From a virus: DNA of 63,719 bases. The number at the start of each line of letters is the position of its first letter. Position 1 is the stretch's first letter. A program made the translations under genes and the position numbers. Under the pieces are notes generated by a model that saw nothing but the letters and a program-made list of their open reading frames with translations, was not told where the DNA came from and did not search any database. Shown here piece after piece: positions 17,823 through 28,686 of this stretch. The DNA is taken from IMG/VR virus record IMGVR_UViG_3300032240_001660, positions 1 through 63,719 of that record; one strand, written 5' to 3'.

Positions 17823-20800
17823 TATACCACCTTGGCAGGCATTGCAATAACACGAAGGTCACGAATCTTAACAACATCATATGTTTGTTTGCCTGTCATA
17901 ACAATCTTAATTGCAAAAGTTTTAAATGTATTGAATACTGAACCTGTGCTATTTGTATATGAGATTTGATTATCTGCGGCCTGATTAGTACCTGGCGCAA
18001 ACATCAATTCACGATAGTCATATGGGTTAGTAGAAACATAGTTAGCATTACCAACTTGTGTCAATAAATTCCAGCCTTTGTCATCCCATGCATCAGGGTC
18101 AGATGATGATAGATATTTAGCGTAAACTAAAATATCAGTATCAGTAGGTCTGTATGCGGTTAGGTATACACGCAAGTCACCAGAATCAAAACCTTCTGCA
18201 AGAGTTACTTTACGAGTGATGTATTTAGCATCAGCAGGACCACCAGATTTATCTGTTTCGCCTGTGACTGTTACAGTACCACCAGAACCTGTTGAACCTA
18301 AATCAGTTACAGTTACAGTAGGTTTACCTGTGTAACCTTCACCACCATCAACAATCCATACACTTGAAATCTTACCATTTGCAACATTACCTGATGCAGT
18401 TGCACCTGTACCACCGCCACCAGAAATAGTAATCACTAAATTGGCAGATGATGAATATGATGAACCTGCGGCAGTTATTTGAATATCATCGTTTGCAAGT
18501 TCTAAGTTATTGACAATATTATTTACACCAAGGAATCCCATCTTTGTGGTATCAATGAATGGAGTAATATCAGGATTAACAGTAGATAATAAACTCTTTA
18601 ACAAGAATGTTGTATTACCACTTGCAGGTATCAATTGACGAGTACCATAACCATCAGTCATTTGATAATCAGTATGTGGAATAATAGACTGATAGCCAGT
18701 ATAAGATGCAGTTAATGTTTGTGAATTAAATGTATATTGAATATTTGTATTCTGTGTAGTTACATGTTGTGTAATCAATTGTGCCAAATCATAGTTTTGA
18801 GCATCATTTGGTGTCACAACTTTAAAGAATAACTGACTATTTGTATCAGTATTAAATCTCTTTCTATACATTTGGAACTGAATGTCTGATTGTTGGTCAG
18901 CAGTCCATGTAGAACCGTTTTGTGACATGAACATAGAACCACCATAAGGTTGTTCTGAAATCTGTCTACCAGTTACCAAATCTTTCTTACCAATCTCGGC
19001 TGCATACACTTCGTATTCATTAGAGTTTGCAATCAATACAAATGCATGTTCACCAGGTTGCAAGAACAATGGTGTTGGGAATGTAAACTCGGTGTATTTT
19101 GTTACATCAGTAATATCTGGACTATCTGTAACTTTAACTTTATCTGGAGTCAAGGAAACAGTAGAGTATGGATAAACATCATTACCTGATGGATAACCAT
19201 TGACAACAGGTCTTACTTGCAATGTAACAGGTACAGTTGCATCTTTAGACTTGAAGCAGAATCTCATTTTCGACAAGAATATACCTTGTGGGAATTGTTG
19301 TGGAGAAATTAAGAATGTTTCTGCAAGTGGGTCAACCCAGAATGATGTTTGGTTAACAATCCTATCGGCACCTCTTTGTATATCTGTGAATGTTCTATTC
19401 TCACTTACAGATTTAGATTGTGTACCAACAGCAGTTGTTGCAATAATATTTGTGGATTGTTTAGTCTGCAACAAACCTTGTGAGAAGAATGATGTGTCGC
19501 CATTTGTGCGTGATGTTGGAATATCACCCGCAGCATTATCGATTAATCGGAATAATTTCTCACCAATACGGAATTGTTGTGAAGGAATACAGAACACACC
19601 TGCAATAGCACCACTTGCATCAGTCTTAGGACGACCAACTGAGTAAATTGAATCAGTAGATGGTGCAGTAGTTAAACCAGTAACAGTTGCAACTCTTGTT
19701 GAAACATTGTATGCGGTAATTGTACCTTCTTGACCAACACCTGTACCAGATGCAATAAAGATTGACTTACCAACATACTCGGTTGTATTATTCGCACCAG
19801 AAGTTGAAAGACCTAATGTGAGTGATGTTGTAGAACCACTACTTGCTAAAGTGCCAGAATTGTGTTCGAAACCTGAAATTGTATATGATGCGCCTGTTGT
19901 GGCACCAACAATTTTACCACCACCAGATTTAATAAACGACCAACTATCAATTGCTTCTAAGTTGGCAACATAAACAACATTATTAGCGGCATGCACAGCA
20001 TAACCACTACCATGAATGTTGTTACTTGAATCTTTAATATAAACTAACTCTGGATTAGCAGCAGTAGTTTGTAATTGTAAATTATTTGATGTTACTGTGA
20101 AACGATTAGCAGCAGTAACATACTTGTCAACTGATTTACCATCAAAGAAAGGATACAATGTTGTTGTTGGCTTAAAGTCTGTTGCCATAAACAATACATT
20201 GAGGTTTCTCATGTAAGGAATAATGGACATGTCAACAACTAAGTTACCTAAAGATTTGGTAACTTTATCCAATGTTGCAAATGTAGATGTACCTTGTCTA
20301 ACTTCTTGACCGGTTACTACATTAATAGTTGCTTGATATGTTGTATCTGTTACTAGACGGCGGCCAGCACCTGGGTCATTTCTTACTGTGAATTGATTAC
20401 CTGTATTAATACTTGCAGTCACTCTTTCGGAACCAGAAACTCTGTTCCATGAACCCCATTCGGTATCAGCAGCATTTTCTGCCATCAGACGCCATGCATC
20501 CAAATCACCAGAAATGTCGGCATTAACTTCAGGTGCAGATGCAGTATCTACCCAAAAGTCGGAATCAGGATTTAATACAATTTTACCAATATAGTTAACC
20601 ACATTGAATGGGTTTACATTAACCCACTTAGATGCTTTTGGTTGGTCAATTAATAAAACTTCAGAACCACTTGTCGAAACAATAGGACCATTCTGGTCAA
20701 AACCAGATGAATTTGCAGAATCAAATTGTAGTGTATGAGCCGTTGTGGTGAATGAAGGTCTTAATTCACGCATCATTGGGTCAATAGAATATTTTGGTCT

Positions 20801-23800
20801 TACTTCGTAATCTTTATTCAATACATCAACAACAGATGTACCTGTAAAATTATCTACAAGAATACCGTTTTTAAATCTCAATAGATTTTCAGAATCACGG
20901 ACAGTCAAATCATTTTTGTTTAGTGCGTTTTGCTCTAACAATGATAAAGAAGTGTAGTATTCTAAATTTGTAATGCGTTGGTCTAAACCGCCAATATCTT
21001 TCATTGTATAACGGCGATTATTAATATATCTTCTTGTGATATCTGTTTTAGAATGTGATGTATATGGTTTGTAATTCAAAATATACAATGTCATACCAGT
21101 TGAGGTATCACTAGGTTGAACTGGATTTAATTTAGAAACACCTCTAAGAACTTCAAATTCTTTTGATTTATCTAAAACAACTTTGTCGATTCTTGGCAAA
21201 TAATAACTATAATTCAAAATCAAATCTGTACCAATAGATGGAATCTTAGGACCATATGTTGTGGGTGACACATCAAATGTCACGGCAGAACCAGAACCTG
21301 CGGTTGCATCGGAACGAACTGGACGGAAATCTAAACAATCTCTTAATTCATATACTGCGGTAGATGCACCAATAGTTGGTGCAATGTAATTAGGAATATT
21401 ACCATAATCAAAGTTGGTAACATTGTTTGCAGTATAAGAATCTACTGTGAAGAAACCTGGACCAGATGAAAAGAATCTATTAAAAGACACCGAAATAGGA
21501 CCTTGTGGAGGTGTATATTTTGGTTTTAAACGAATAGATGCATGGTCGTAAATTGAATTTCTTTGACCAGTATCAAAAAAATATTTTGCAGTTACATCAA
21601 CAGCAAGTGATGAATTGGCAGCAGTAACCGCATAGCCCCTGAAGTCTAAAATTTTAGTAAGTTCAATAACATCTGAACAATAGAGTGAGTTAACACCATC
21701 CGCATTGCGATTGATAAATGTATTCGCAATGGTTACTTGACCTTGTGTTGGGTATAATAATACTGCGCTATTACTGAATACATCAACACCACCAGATGAT
21801 TGAATTGTTGTATTAGCAGGGTAATATACTTTAGGTTTGATTGATGGGTTGGAAGCATCAATAGTTGCAACAATGTTTGCAGTCATACCAGAACCACCAG
21901 AAACAGTAATTTGTCTAGTAGAGGTATTTACAGAAATTGCACTTGCAGGAATAATTTGTCCTGCGGTATATGAAGAACCGCCCGCAGAGGTACATGTAAC
22001 AATGAATCTATCTAAAACTGTTGATGTTGATGATGCAGATGCCAAAGATTCACCAGTACCTACTGACAATGCAGGAGATACACCTGATGAGAAGATTTGA
22101 CTATCATACAATCTTCTATATGAATAAGTTAAATCTGAAACTGTATTTTGTTTAATATATTCTTCACCAACACGCATAATCAAAGGTTCAAAATTAGAAT
22201 CTGAGATATATGTTGTATCGTATGTGTATGATGGGTCTTTAGAACGCTGTGCAACATCGGCAGAACACAATCTAGTTGTGCTACTGTAATTGACTAACGA
22301 TTTAATTTGACCAATTTCAAAATCAATTGAAATAGTAGATGCGGTATTTGGCGTTGAAATGCTCAAGAAACCTTTATCAAGTGTCAATGTCTTAGTTGTT
22401 GGATTCCAAGCAGTAATTGTTTTTACACTTTCGGTAGAACCTAAACCACTTGAAATGCGGAACTTCGCACCTTTGTAAGCATCTACAATAGGTGATAATA
22501 GAGAACCGTGAATAACAACATTTGAACCAACTGCTAAATTTGTTGTGCTAACTACATTAGAAACCACATTGTCATTTACTGCTAAATCAAACAAGTATGT
22601 TCTGTATCCATATGTCGATGAATTAGATGTGTTTGATGCAGTATCGTAAAGAACTTCTTTAATACGAGCAGAACCAACTCTTGTGTTGGCAATCATTGCA
22701 GTATTGGCAGTATTGATAGATGCCACATTTACGCAATGTAAATCTACTGTCTGTAATGAATTTGTTGGGAAACTACCAAAGTGGTTATTTGAATATAAGA
22801 AATAACCAAAGTCCATTGTGATGAACTTGTTTTCTACATTGACATACTCTCTTGGTTTGTCGATTGTCAATGTTGTCGGAGAAGTTTTCTTAAACTGACG
22901 ACCATAAACATATGCATTACCGGCAGAAATAATAATATCTGTCTGTGCAGAGTTTGATGCATTATCTTCAACTGAAACAATGAATGGGTTAACTGTGTAG
23001 TTACCAGATTCATCATAAGTTCTTTGAGCCATAATATCGCCCAAAATACTTAATTGTGTTTGTTGGTAATTTTCTGTAACTACCGCTTGTTTAATTTCTT
23101 GTAATTGAATAAATCTTTCGTCATCAACAGATTCTAATGAACGAGTAGAAAGAACCAAATCAATTTTAAATCTATCTGCACCTGGTGCTTGATAGTTTGA
23201 TGCGTCTTGTGCTGGGTCTAGTAGAGATGTATCTGAAGATGATGTTATAACGGATTCAGAAATTTCGTAACCAACACGAGCATTTGCGGTTGATGTTGAG
23301 TATTTGGAAACGGCAACTGTTTGTTTATCTGTTTCAATGTAGTAACCATCATAATAGTAAACACCAGTATCAACAGAAACAATAATACCACTACCAACAT
23401 TTGTAGTATTGGCATAATATGGTGTTGTCTCATTTGTTTTGATTACTTCATTTGCAACAAATGGACTACCGTAAACTTGTTGAATCATCAATGTGATTGG
23501 ATCACCACCTTCAACTGCCTCATATACCTTAATAACTTTACCACGCTTCGATTCATCTAATGAAAGAACTGTTTGGTCAATAAAATTATTTGCAACAACA
23601 TTGGTTGCAACATAGATTGGCGACAAATTTAAATATGTTGCCGTTGCATTAACAATACCACCACCACTTACCAAAGAACCATTTTTAAAAACAAAGTCAC
23701 CTTGTCTTTGGATTTGATTTTGAAGTAATGTTTGAACTTGTGTTAGTTCACGAGCCTGAACCGCATAACCAGGCTTAAACAATAGACGAAGGAACTTTTT

Positions 23801-23857
23801 GCCTGCATCGTAATCGTCAAAGTATGGATTTACATTAAAATTGGTATTAATCGACAT
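17822..23857 (-). CDS. Very large tail/baseplate structural protein, DUF4815-like N-terminus (2011 aa)
   Basis: The N-terminus (NPYFDDYDAGKKFLRLLFKP, then QARELTQVQTLLQNQIQRQG) matches my memory of the DUF4815 domain found in large structural proteins of marine T4-like phages. The body is beta-rich with several modules, including a GGGGTGATASGNVANGKISS repeat (near 18300-18450) also found in the baseplate wedge proteins here. The gene lies just after gp8, where T4 has genes 9 and 10, so a role linking baseplate wedge to fibres is likely. At 2011 residues it is the longest gene in the window. Exact T4 equivalence is unproven. Confidence 0.7.
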   Translation of the reverse strand: MSINTNFNVNPYFDDYDAGKKFLRLLFKPGYAVQARELTQVQTLLQNQIQRQGDFVFKNGSLVSGGGIVNATATYLNLSPIYVATNVVANNFIDQTVLSLDESKRGKVIKVYEAVEGGDPITLMIQQVYGSPFVANEVIKTNETTPYYANTTNVGSGIIVSVDTGVYYYDGYYIETDKQTVAVSKYSTSTANARVGYEISESVITSSSDTSLLDPAQDASNYQAPGADRFKIDLVLSTRSLESVDDERFIQLQEIKQAVVTENYQQTQLSILGDIMAQRTYDESGNYTVNPFIVSVEDNASNSAQTDIIISAGNAYVYGRQFKKTSPTTLTIDKPREYVNVENKFITMDFGYFLYSNNHFGSFPTNSLQTVDLHCVNVASINTANTAMIANTRVGSARIKEVLYDTASNTSNSSTYGYRTYLFDLAVNDNVVSNVVSTTNLAVGSNVVIHGSLLSPIVDAYKGAKFRISSGLGSTESVKTITAWNPTTKTLTLDKGFLSISTPNTASTISIDFEIGQIKSLVNYSSTTRLCSADVAQRSKDPSYTYDTTYISDSNFEPLIMRVGEEYIKQNTVSDLTYSYRRLYDSQIFSSGVSPALSVGTGESLASASSTSTVLDRFIVTCTSAGGSSYTAGQIIPASAISVNTSTRQITVSGGSGMTANIVATIDASNPSIKPKVYYPANTTIQSSGGVDVFSNSAVLLYPTQGQVTIANTFINRNADGVNSLYCSDVIELTKILDFRGYAVTAANSSLAVDVTAKYFFDTGQRNSIYDHASIRLKPKYTPPQGPISVSFNRFFSSGPGFFTVDSYTANNVTNFDYGNIPNYIAPTIGASTAVYELRDCLDFRPVRSDATAGSGSAVTFDVSPTTYGPKIPSIGTDLILNYSYYLPRIDKVVLDKSKEFEVLRGVSKLNPVQPSDTSTGMTLYILNYKPYTSHSKTDITRRYINNRRYTMKDIGGLDQRITNLEYYTSLSLLEQNALNKNDLTVRDSENLLRFKNGILVDNFTGTSVVDVLNKDYEVRPKYSIDPMMRELRPSFTTTAHTLQFDSANSSGFDQNGPIVSTSGSEVLLIDQPKASKWVNVNPFNVVNYIGKIVLNPDSDFWVDTASAPEVNADISGDLDAWRLMAENAADTEWGSWNRVSGSERVTASINTGNQFTVRNDPGAGRRLVTDTTYQATINVVTGQEVRQGTSTFATLDKVTKSLGNLVVDMSIIPYMRNLNVLFMATDFKPTTTLYPFFDGKSVDKYVTAANRFTVTSNNLQLQTTAANPELVYIKDSSNNIHGSGYAVHAANNVVYVANLEAIDSWSFIKSGGGKIVGATTGASYTISGFEHNSGTLASSGSTTSLTLGLSTSGANNTTEYVGKSIFIASGTGVGQEGTITAYNVSTRVATVTGLTTAPSTDSIYSVGRPKTDASGAIAGVFCIPSQQFRIGEKLFRLIDNAAGDIPTSRTNGDTSFFSQGLLQTKQSTNIIATTAVGTQSKSVSENRTFTDIQRGADRIVNQTSFWVDPLAETFLISPQQFPQGIFLSKMRFCFKSKDATVPVTLQVRPVVNGYPSGNDVYPYSTVSLTPDKVKVTDSPDITDVTKYTEFTFPTPLFLQPGEHAFVLIANSNEYEVYAAEIGKKDLVTGRQISEQPYGGSMFMSQNGSTWTADQQSDIQFQMYRKRFNTDTNSQLFFKVVTPNDAQNYDLAQLITQHVTTQNTNIQYTFNSQTLTASYTGYQSIIPHTDYQMTDGYGTRQLIPASGNTTFLLKSLLSTVNPDITPFIDTTKMGFLGVNNIVNNLELANDDIQITAAGSSYSSSANLVITISGGGGTGATASGNVANGKISSVWIVDGGEGYTGKPTVTVTDLGSTGSGGTVTVTGETDKSGGPADAKYITRKVTLAEGFDSGDLRVYLTAYRPTDTDILVYAKYLSSSDPDAWDDKGWNLLTQVGNANYVSTNPYDYRELMFAPGTNQAADNQISYTNSTGSVFNTFKTFAIKIVMTGKQTYDVVKIRDLRVIAMPAKVV

Positions 23858-23869
23858 TTATTTTTTCTC

Positions 23870-25429
23870 TCAAAATCTTACGACAAACTTGATGCTTTCA
23901 GCTTGTCCATCTGTTCGTTGCGTTTTAACGATATTATCGACATACAATATGTCACCTGTATAAGGTTCAAATTCGGGATTCTTTGTAACAACAACTGCTC
24001 TACCGGTTGGATTAGTTGAGACACCTTTTAATGGACCACCAGTTGTTGGTGTGCCTTTAACCCGTGTAAGTCTGACCACATTGGCATCTTGTGCATTAAC
24101 ATACCCACTAAATGTGGCAGTATTTGAAGAAGGACCTTGATAGACAAACTCATCTAAATTATAACTAGAACCAGAAATAATCGTTAAATCAGTTGTTTGG
24201 GAAATGACAGTATTTGCATTTCCAGAATCAACAACTTCATCAGATCCATATTTATGCGGGTCTCTCAGAAGTCCGTATTGTCTGAATGTTGTTCCAGTAG
24301 AAATTAATCCACCTTCTGTTGAATCAATCTCACCTATTTTCATTGCAACCATGACGCTTGTAGAACCTAATTCTTTAGCGGAATTGAATCCGTGGCCATA
24401 TTTTGGCGGTAGAACTGCACGAACATTACAACCTGTTCCTGTTCCATAAATTGATATGTTTGCCCGAGTATACCCACTACCATATGTGGTAAGAATAATA
24501 TCATTAATGCCTGTATTAGCACCGACTCTTGCCAAGGCAATAGCGTTCTCACCATCGCCAGAAATCACAACTCTAGTCGTAACAGCAACTGTGTTCCCTG
24601 AACCGCCTCCGTTTGCGGAAGTGTTTGCGGAAAGACGGATACGCAAGTTTAGTGTATCGATAGAATCGATGAAACAACCACCTGCAATGCCTAATCCTGA
24701 AAGTGCCATATTGGCGGCAAGGTAGTTAGTATTGGCAACAGTAATTAAATTAGTACCTGTGGTAAATGAACTTACGCTGATATTACTATGAACATATCCT
24801 GAACCATTATCTTCAACTTCCAAATAAACTAATTCACCATCCACCGAAATAAGTGGTGAAGTATCGTAGTCTAATTTAGATGTTGATACTGGTGCAGGTA
24901 TCCAATTGTTTGTCAAGAAACGATTAGATGCACGGACATTATACAGATACTTCCATGTGTATCCATCCGCAGTTTGAATATTTCCATTTGAACTGAGGTG
25001 TTTACCTGTTGGTTCAATAGATGAATTTGCATTTAATCCGTTAGCAAGACAAATATAAACATTCCTCTCACTATTCATTACATACATCGGCGCAACTGGT
25101 TGTTGGTTAGTATTTGCGGTTGTGGTGATTAAATTTGCAATTTCTACACGGTCGTCATAGTGTTTATAAATTGTATTCGCAGACCAATCGTATCTTGGGA
25201 CAACCAATTCAACTTCACTACCCGTAACTTTACGAGCAGCAAACATGTTATCCCATACTAACTTTTCATTTACGGAAGTATCTGTGATTTCATCTGCAAC
25301 ATCATCATTGGCATATGATAAATGATTGCCAATAAAGACATAACCAATAGTTGGTGAATACTCAAAGAACGATTCTTTGAATTGTTCAGCGGCATTAAAA
25401 CTTATTTTTTTAGAAGTATATGAAGGCAT
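23870..25429 (-). CDS. 8: Baseplate wedge protein gp8-like
   Basis: Matches T4 gp8 landmarks in order: YVFIGNHLSYANDD (T4 IFITFGRSEPW region), ELVVPRYDWS (T4 AVIPRRDW) and QTADGYTWKYLYNV (T4 EPGDGYVWEYLFEI). T4 gp8 has 334 residues and this one 519; the extra length includes a GSGYxxxxISI-type beta insertion (about residues 200-330). Gp8 dimers link wedge subunits gp10, gp7 and gp6. A GATAAATA box lies six bases before the ATG. Position between gp7 and the DUF4815 protein agrees with T4 order. Confidence 0.85.
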   Translation of the reverse strand: MPSYTSKKISFNAAEQFKESFFEYSPTIGYVFIGNHLSYANDDVADEITDTSVNEKLVWDNMFAARKVTGSEVELVVPRYDWSANTIYKHYDDRVEIANLITTTANTNQQPVAPMYVMNSERNVYICLANGLNANSSIEPTGKHLSSNGNIQTADGYTWKYLYNVRASNRFLTNNWIPAPVSTSKLDYDTSPLISVDGELVYLEVEDNGSGYVHSNISVSSFTTGTNLITVANTNYLAANMALSGLGIAGGCFIDSIDTLNLRIRLSANTSANGGGSGNTVAVTTRVVISGDGENAIALARVGANTGINDIILTTYGSGYTRANISIYGTGTGCNVRAVLPPKYGHGFNSAKELGSTSVMVAMKIGEIDSTEGGLISTGTTFRQYGLLRDPHKYGSDEVVDSGNANTVISQTTDLTIISGSSYNLDEFVYQGPSSNTATFSGYVNAQDANVVRLTRVKGTPTTGGPLKGVSTNPTGRAVVVTKNPEFEPYTGDILYVDNIVKTQRTDGQAESIKFVVRF

Positions 25430-25435
25430 ATCTTT

Positions 25436-25443
25436 TATTTATC
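25436..25443 (-). promoter_or_regulatory. Late-type promoter box GATAAATA before gp8
   Basis: GATAAATA on the minus strand, only six bases before the gp8 ATG, in the 31-base gap after the lectin-like gene. As with gp13, a transcript from here would be almost leaderless. Confidence 0.45.
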
Positions 25444-25460
25444 TGTCATTTTAGAATGGA

Positions 25461-26168
25461 TTAATAACCAAACCTTGTTTTATGTGTTGCATGTAATGAT
25501 TGAATAGTTGCTAAATCTAACACACCATCATACACTTTAACGAATCCTATGTTACCTGATTGAACTTCAACATTACCTGAACGGCTAAACATTCTTAACT
25601 GATTGAAACCACCACCGCCAGCATTAGTTCCTGTAAATGCTACACCTGATGGTGCTGTGCTTGTTGATGTGTAAAGTTGTCCAGTATTCGTTGATGTATT
25701 CCATGTTGCCCAATCTAAGTGCCAAGCTGTATCAGCACCACTCGATGGTAAGTTTACAACAAAGTTAGGATAGAAAGTATTTGGATTACCATTGTATGCA
25801 CCCATCAACCAATCTTTTGTTGCTTCACTCTGAGTATTTAATAATCTGCCAGCAGAAGTTGCGGATAGTTTATATGCCATGAATACTGTATAACTTTGTG
25901 CAGTAACATAACTCGGACCACCATAGATAAAATCTGTTCCGGTACTATTCGATTTAGCAAATGATCCACCATTGGCCGAGTTCCAAGATATGCTGGCGCC
26001 AGCGTTGGCCACAGTAAGTGTGTATGCTCCTGTGCCATTTGCAAGTGATCCATTGAGTGGTACAACCGAATAATCGGCTGCATCTAAATTATAGACAAGA
26101 GTTGCCGATGGAACCGCAGCAATAGAAGTCCGAGCATTGCCGGCCATCATGGCCATCATACCACTCAT
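25461..26168 (-). CDS. LamG/concanavalin-like virion protein (235 aa)
   Basis: After a short N-terminal stretch the protein has the jelly-roll pattern of laminin-G/lectin-like domains: SYTVFMAYKLS, a central Trp-rich region (WHLDWATWNTSTNTGQLY) and the characteristic end GFVKVYDGVLDLATIQSLHA followed by THKTRFGY. Such domains bind glycans and are common on phage tails. It lies between the repeat fibre gene and gp8 and overlaps the former, so a carbohydrate-binding tip or decoration protein is likely. Confidence 0.65.
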   Translation of the reverse strand: MSGMMAMMAGNARTSIAAVPSATLVYNLDAADYSVVPLNGSLANGTGAYTLTVANAGASISWNSANGGSFAKSNSTGTDFIYGGPSYVTAQSYTVFMAYKLSATSAGRLLNTQSEATKDWLMGAYNGNPNTFYPNFVVNLPSSGADTAWHLDWATWNTSTNTGQLYTSTSTAPSGVAFTGTNAGGGGFNQLRMFSRSGNVEVQSGNIGFVKVYDGVLDLATIQSLHATHKTRFGY

Positions 26169-28678
26169 TACGAAACTCCAGTACCGTTAACGAACCAAGT
26201 ATTTGCGGCTACACAAACTAGAGTCGCCATACCATATGTCGTCACATTGCGATTTGCAGATGTTGTATTGCCAGCTAAGAACAATGATACTCCAGTATTT
26301 GGTGTGATAGTCACATTCGCACTTGAAGATGTTCTTGATATAATAGCAATTGATGCACCAATAGGGAACGCCACATTTGAAGTGGTTGGAATATAAAGTA
26401 TATTGTTTGATGATACATTATAGTATAAATGTCTGCCTTGGTCTGCAAGTGTGATTACATAATTTGATGACAGATTATTCTGTGGCATACCAATGTAACC
26501 AACCGCATTTGCAGATAGGTTACCTGTGGCGGCATTACCAGTAATCGTACCAGTAAGAGTTATACTATCAGATGTGATATTAGATGAAACTCTTAATGTA
26601 GTTAATATTCCAACTGATGATAAGTTGGAAGAAACAACATTACTTGAAAGAACTGTACCAGTTAAAAGACTTGCATTAGCGGTATTAGCGGCAGTATTTG
26701 CAGCATTAAAGGCGGCTTGTGCAAGGATATTGGCCGCATTGGCAAACGCATATGCACTATCAACTTTGATATTGGCAATATTTGAAAACGCATAAGCAGA
26801 ATCCACTTTAACATTTACTGTATTGGCAAAATTGTATGCGTTTTGTGCTAATACATTTGCAGAGTTGGATGAATCAAATGCGGCCTGTGCCAAAATGTTT
26901 GCGGAGTTTGCTCTATCAAAAGCAGCATTGGCAAAATTGTCATAGTTGATTGCAATCGCAGCCGTTGCAAGGGCCGTATTGGCAGTATCAAATGCAGAGT
27001 TTGTTTTTGCAGATACAGATGTTATTGTGTTAGCAAAGTTATATGCACCATTCGCATGTATAAATGCAACATTAGAAGAATCAAATGCGGCTTGTGCTAA
27101 GACATTGGCAGAATTTGCTTTACTGTATGCGGCTTCTGCGGTAACATTAACAGTATTTGCTTGAACAAATGCGGCATCTGTTTTAATATTAACTGTATTG
27201 GCAAATGCGTATGCAGATGTAACTAAAACATTATTTGTGTTTACCGCAGTTTCGGTTGCAACAATACGATAATTTTGTGCAACAATATTAGCAAAGTTTC
27301 CTTGTGCCAAATCATAAACAAGGTTTGCTCTAGTATATGCTGAATTTGCATAAACATATGCCACATTACTTGCATTAAACGCAGTAGCAGAAAGTGTTGT
27401 CGCAACATTAGCCTGGTCAAAAGCGGCATTAGCCCGATTAAATCCGGCATTGGCAGTATTTGCGGTATTTAAAATAAACGCATTGTTTAATGTTACTGAA
27501 AGTGTATTGGCATAATTATATGCATTTTGTGCTAAGACATTGGCAGCATTGGCTTTTGCGTAAGCAGATTGTGTGAATACATTAACTGTATTACTAAATG
27601 CATATGCTGACTCCGCTTTCATGTTGACTGCATTACTATAAAGATATGCTGAGTCAACTTTAATGTTTGCAATATTAGCAAACGCATATGCACTATCTAC
27701 TTTAATATTAACAATGTTAGCAAATGCATATGCAGAATCTACTTTAATATTTGCATTGTTGGCAAAAGAATATAGAACATCAACTTTTGCATTAATATTA
27801 TTTGCCCATGCATATGCCGAGTCAACTTTAATATTAGTAGTATTAGAAAATGCGTATGCAGAATCTACTTTGATGTTTATGGTATTAGCAAATGCATAAG
27901 AAGCATCTGCGGTTATGTTTGCAGAATTGGCTCTACTGAAAGAAGCTTGTGCTAAAATGTTGGCCGAATTTGCTGTGTTGTATGCACCTTGAACTGCACC
28001 TGCATTAGCGGTATTGGCAGCATTAAAGGCGGCTTGTGCTAGAACATTGGCAGCGTTTGCTTGAGCATATGAAGAAAATGCATATACATTTACAGTATTT
28101 GCCAAAACTTCTGCATTATATGTTCTATTTGTTAAAAGCGTAACATCACTTCTTGTAGAATATAATGTTGTATTTACAGTATTTGCATAGTTGTAAGCAC
28201 TATCAACTTTTACATTAATACTGTTTGCCCATGCATATGCAGAATCGACCTTGATATTTACGGTATTACTAAATGCGTATGCGGAGTCAACTTTAATGTT
28301 TACTGTGTTAGCAAAAGCGTATGCACTATCAACTTTTACATTAACTGTGTTAGCGAATGTAAATGAACCTTGTGCTAAAATGTTTGCGGAGTTTGCCATT
28401 GTATAGGCAGACTGTGTAAAGATATTTGTTGTGTTAGATTTATCAAACGCAGCTTGTGCCAGAATATTCGCTGAGTTTGCTTTGCCATATGCTAAGTTTG
28501 AGACTGCAAATGCAACTGGCGCAACATTATCAACCGCTAAATCAATTGCGGCTAATGAGACTTGTTTTGTCGTGAATGTTCCGCTACTTTTATCTACAAC
28601 TACAAACACCGTATTAAGGGTGTTTGCATCTGGCGCTGTTAAAATTGGTAGGCTTGTTATTCTAATTGTCGTTGACAT
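26168..28678 (-). CDS. Repeat-built fibre shaft protein (836 aa)
   Basis: Residues about 55-690 are a long array of roughly 14-residue repeats of the form AYAFANTVNIKVDS or AFxxANSANILAQ, with small residues and hydrophobics at regular steps, as expected for a trimeric coiled or beta-helical shaft. The C-terminal 130 residues change to a beta-rich domain (GYIGMPQNNLSSNYVITLAD, VTITPNTGVSLFLAGN) likely to be the tip or trimerisation domain. It sits between gp7 and gp8 positions, where T4 has no fibre gene, so this is an insertion relative to T4. Confidence 0.65.
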   Translation of the reverse strand: MSTTIRITSLPILTAPDANTLNTVFVVVDKSSGTFTTKQVSLAAIDLAVDNVAPVAFAVSNLAYGKANSANILAQAAFDKSNTTNIFTQSAYTMANSANILAQGSFTFANTVNVKVDSAYAFANTVNIKVDSAYAFSNTVNIKVDSAYAWANSINVKVDSAYNYANTVNTTLYSTRSDVTLLTNRTYNAEVLANTVNVYAFSSYAQANAANVLAQAAFNAANTANAGAVQGAYNTANSANILAQASFSRANSANITADASYAFANTINIKVDSAYAFSNTTNIKVDSAYAWANNINAKVDVLYSFANNANIKVDSAYAFANIVNIKVDSAYAFANIANIKVDSAYLYSNAVNMKAESAYAFSNTVNVFTQSAYAKANAANVLAQNAYNYANTLSVTLNNAFILNTANTANAGFNRANAAFDQANVATTLSATAFNASNVAYVYANSAYTRANLVYDLAQGNFANIVAQNYRIVATETAVNTNNVLVTSAYAFANTVNIKTDAAFVQANTVNVTAEAAYSKANSANVLAQAAFDSSNVAFIHANGAYNFANTITSVSAKTNSAFDTANTALATAAIAINYDNFANAAFDRANSANILAQAAFDSSNSANVLAQNAYNFANTVNVKVDSAYAFSNIANIKVDSAYAFANAANILAQAAFNAANTAANTANASLLTGTVLSSNVVSSNLSSVGILTTLRVSSNITSDSITLTGTITGNAATGNLSANAVGYIGMPQNNLSSNYVITLADQGRHLYYNVSSNNILYIPTTSNVAFPIGASIAIISRTSSSANVTITPNTGVSLFLAGNTTSANRNVTTYGMATLVCVAANTWFVNGTGVS
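26700..28480 (-). repeat. In-gene tandem repeats coding for 14-residue fibre units
   Basis: DNA of the 836-residue gene is made of many imperfect repeats of about 42 bases, each encoding a unit such as NIKVDSAYAFANTV. Copies are nearly identical at protein level but differ at third positions. Related units occur near 8000-8280 in the 797-residue fibre gene. Such arrays can change length by recombination. Confidence 0.7.
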
Positions 28679-28686
28679 TTCTTTTC

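Noticed and set aside
26700-28480. Possible CRISPR array
   Set aside because: Repeats are contiguous, imperfect and in frame with a protein; there are no unique spacers of constant length and no cas genes.
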